A program made the position numbers and the translations under genes. Shown in pieces: positions 62,992 to 64,000 of a stretch of DNA of 64,000 bases. How positions within the stretch are numbered: the first letter of the stretch is position 1; every line of letters starts with the position of its first letter. The notes below the pieces were generated by a model that saw only the letters and a list, made by a program, of their open reading frames with translations, did no database searches and was not told where the DNA came from. The DNA comes from Methylocystis sp. ATCC 49242 (GTDB lineage: Bacteria > Pseudomonadota > Alphaproteobacteria > Rhizobiales > Beijerinckiaceae), in NCBI RefSeq assembly GCF_000188155.2, contig NZ_KE124774.1, forward strand, positions 656,736 through 720,735. The letters are read 5' to 3'.

Positions 62992-63795
62992 TTATATCGA
63001 CAGTTTGAGTCCGACCACAGCCATCATGGTCGCAAGCACGGGGCGCAGGAAGCGGTCGGGAACTCTTGCAGCCAGATGGCTGCCGATGGCGATGCCCGGC
63101 AGAGATCCGATCAGCAGCGAAAACAGCAAAAGCCAGTTGACGCCGCCCATCATCCAGTGGCCGAAGCCAGCGACAAGCGTCAGCGGCACGGCATGGGCAA
63201 TGTCCGATCCCACCAACCGGACGGTCTGCACGCGCGGATAGAGCGCCAGGAGCACCGTCATGCCCAGCGCGCCGGCGCCGACGGACGAGATCGAGACGAT
63301 GACGCCGAGAAAGGCGCCAAGAGCGATGGTCAGCCAGCAGGTCTGGAGATCGCTGAGCCCGTCGGTGTGGCGGGCGATGTGATCGAGAATCCAGCGGCGG
63401 AACAGGATCGCGACGGCCGTCAGCAGAAGGGCGAAGCCGAGCGCCGAGGTGATGAGGCCGTTGGCGGCGTGGCCGGCGCTCTTGCCCATCCAGGCGAGAG
63501 TGAGCAGCGTGACGATCGTCGCGGGAATGCTGCCATAGGCGAGACGCCGCGTGATGCGCCAGTCGACCGTGCCGTTCAGGGCGTGAACGAGCGTGCCGTT
63601 GCTCTTGGTGATCGCCGCATAAAGGAGATCAGTGCCGACGGCGGTGGCCGGCGCGATGCCGAAGAAGAGCATCAGGATCGGGGTCATCAGAGCCCCGCCG
63701 CCGACGCCTGTGAAACCCACCAGGGCCCCGACGACAAATCCCGAAAGAGAATAGAGGGGATTGAAGGTGTGCAGCGCATCGAAAATTGAGGTCAT
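62992..63795 (-). CDS. TauE/SafE-family sulfite or organosulfur transporter
   Basis: This is a 267-residue membrane protein from the ATG at 63795. The family signature [20 protein letters not shown] is followed by [20 protein letters not shown] and [16 protein letters not shown]. In the second half [20 protein letters not shown] and the mirrored [20 protein letters not shown] repeat the motif. About eight helices. Members export sulfite or sulfonates. Its position ahead of cysK fits a sulfur role. The frame extends 24 codons upstream without a ribosome site. Confidence 0.9.
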   Translation of the reverse strand: MTSIFDALHTFNPLYSLSGFVVGALVGFTGVGGGALMTPILMLFFGIAPATAVGTDLLYAAITKSNGTLVHALNGTVDWRITRRLAYGSIPATIVTLLTLAWMGKSAGHAANGLITSALGFALLLTAVAILFRRWILDHIARHTDGLSDLQTCWLTIALGAFLGVIVSISSVGAGALGMTVLLALYPRVQTVRLVGSDIAHAVPLTLVAGFGHWMMGGVNWLLLFSLLIGSLPGIAIGSHLAARVPDRFLRPVLATMMAVVGLKLSI

Positions 63796-64000
63796 GTGCT
63801 GAACTCCATCCGTGCCCGTATCCAGATCAGCGCCGCAACGCGACGAGGCGCGCTCTTTAAACGCCATCCGATAATCACCAAGTCTATTAAAATAGTCAAC
63901 TACCCAGGGCTGGCGATGTCCCCGGCCGCCGCCCGCCGGGCGGATCCAGGCGGGAGGCGGCCGCTCGATCCTGTGGAAAAACCGCCCTATCTGAGTTAAT

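Overview
The window looks like a chromosome segment of a GC-rich alphaproteobacterium of the Hyphomicrobiales. Supporting signs are the IalB-family protein, the compact nadA-DUF4202-nadB-nadC cluster with palindromic operators, the ubiG/lysC/murJ/ispE complement and the density of IS21/IS66/IS630/IS5 elements. A type II methanotroph (Methylocystis/Methylosinus-like) is a guess from general flavour; no methane oxidation gene is present.

Bases 1-16.7 kb are accessory DNA. They hold a decayed transposase, a secreted RHS/YD-repeat protein with an AT-rich orphan C-terminus, a stack of truncated IS remnants (IS630, IS66, IS21), a serine resolvase plus DEDD exonuclease pair, a broken second resolvase, and iron/metal uptake module 1: a receptor fragment, a small protein, a PepSY protein, a TonB-dependent receptor and a DUF2946-like protein on the minus strand, divergent from a response regulator and histidine kinase.

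Bases 16.7-41.7 kb form a genomic island of about 24.9 kb. It is bounded by a perfect 59-bp direct repeat of the 3' part of tRNA-Thr(UGU). The intact tRNA is on the right, next to a tyrosine integrase, and the displaced 3' copy is on the left. Inside are an IS cluster with a 1.37-kb inverted repeat of IS21, uptake module 2 and, after a tRNA-Lys 3' fragment and an IS3 element, a set of secreted proteins of unknown function. Module 2 has a TonB receptor, an HMA-domain/methyltransferase fusion, a YejA-like peptide-binding protein, a DUF2946-like protein and a two-component system. Modules 1 and 2 share the same regulator-sensor / DUF2946 / TonB-receptor plan, so they look like paralogous metal or metallophore uptake units. 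Module 2 is the best candidate for an undescribed system.

Bases 41.7-64 kb are ordinary core chromosome: tRNA-Thr, rlmB-ispE, tRNA-Gly, a 55-residue membrane peptide with a strong ribosome binding site and terminator, an IalB-like protein, ubiG, lysC, a DUF4424 protein between two related small proteins, murJ, DUF2845, a GT2 glycosyltransferase, a YdjC deacetylase, the NAD biosynthesis operon under TGCTC-N5-GAGCA palindromes, a GGDEF-EAL protein, pyrB, a small membrane protein, cysK and a TauE/SafE transporter. No rRNA, CRISPR array or origin was seen.
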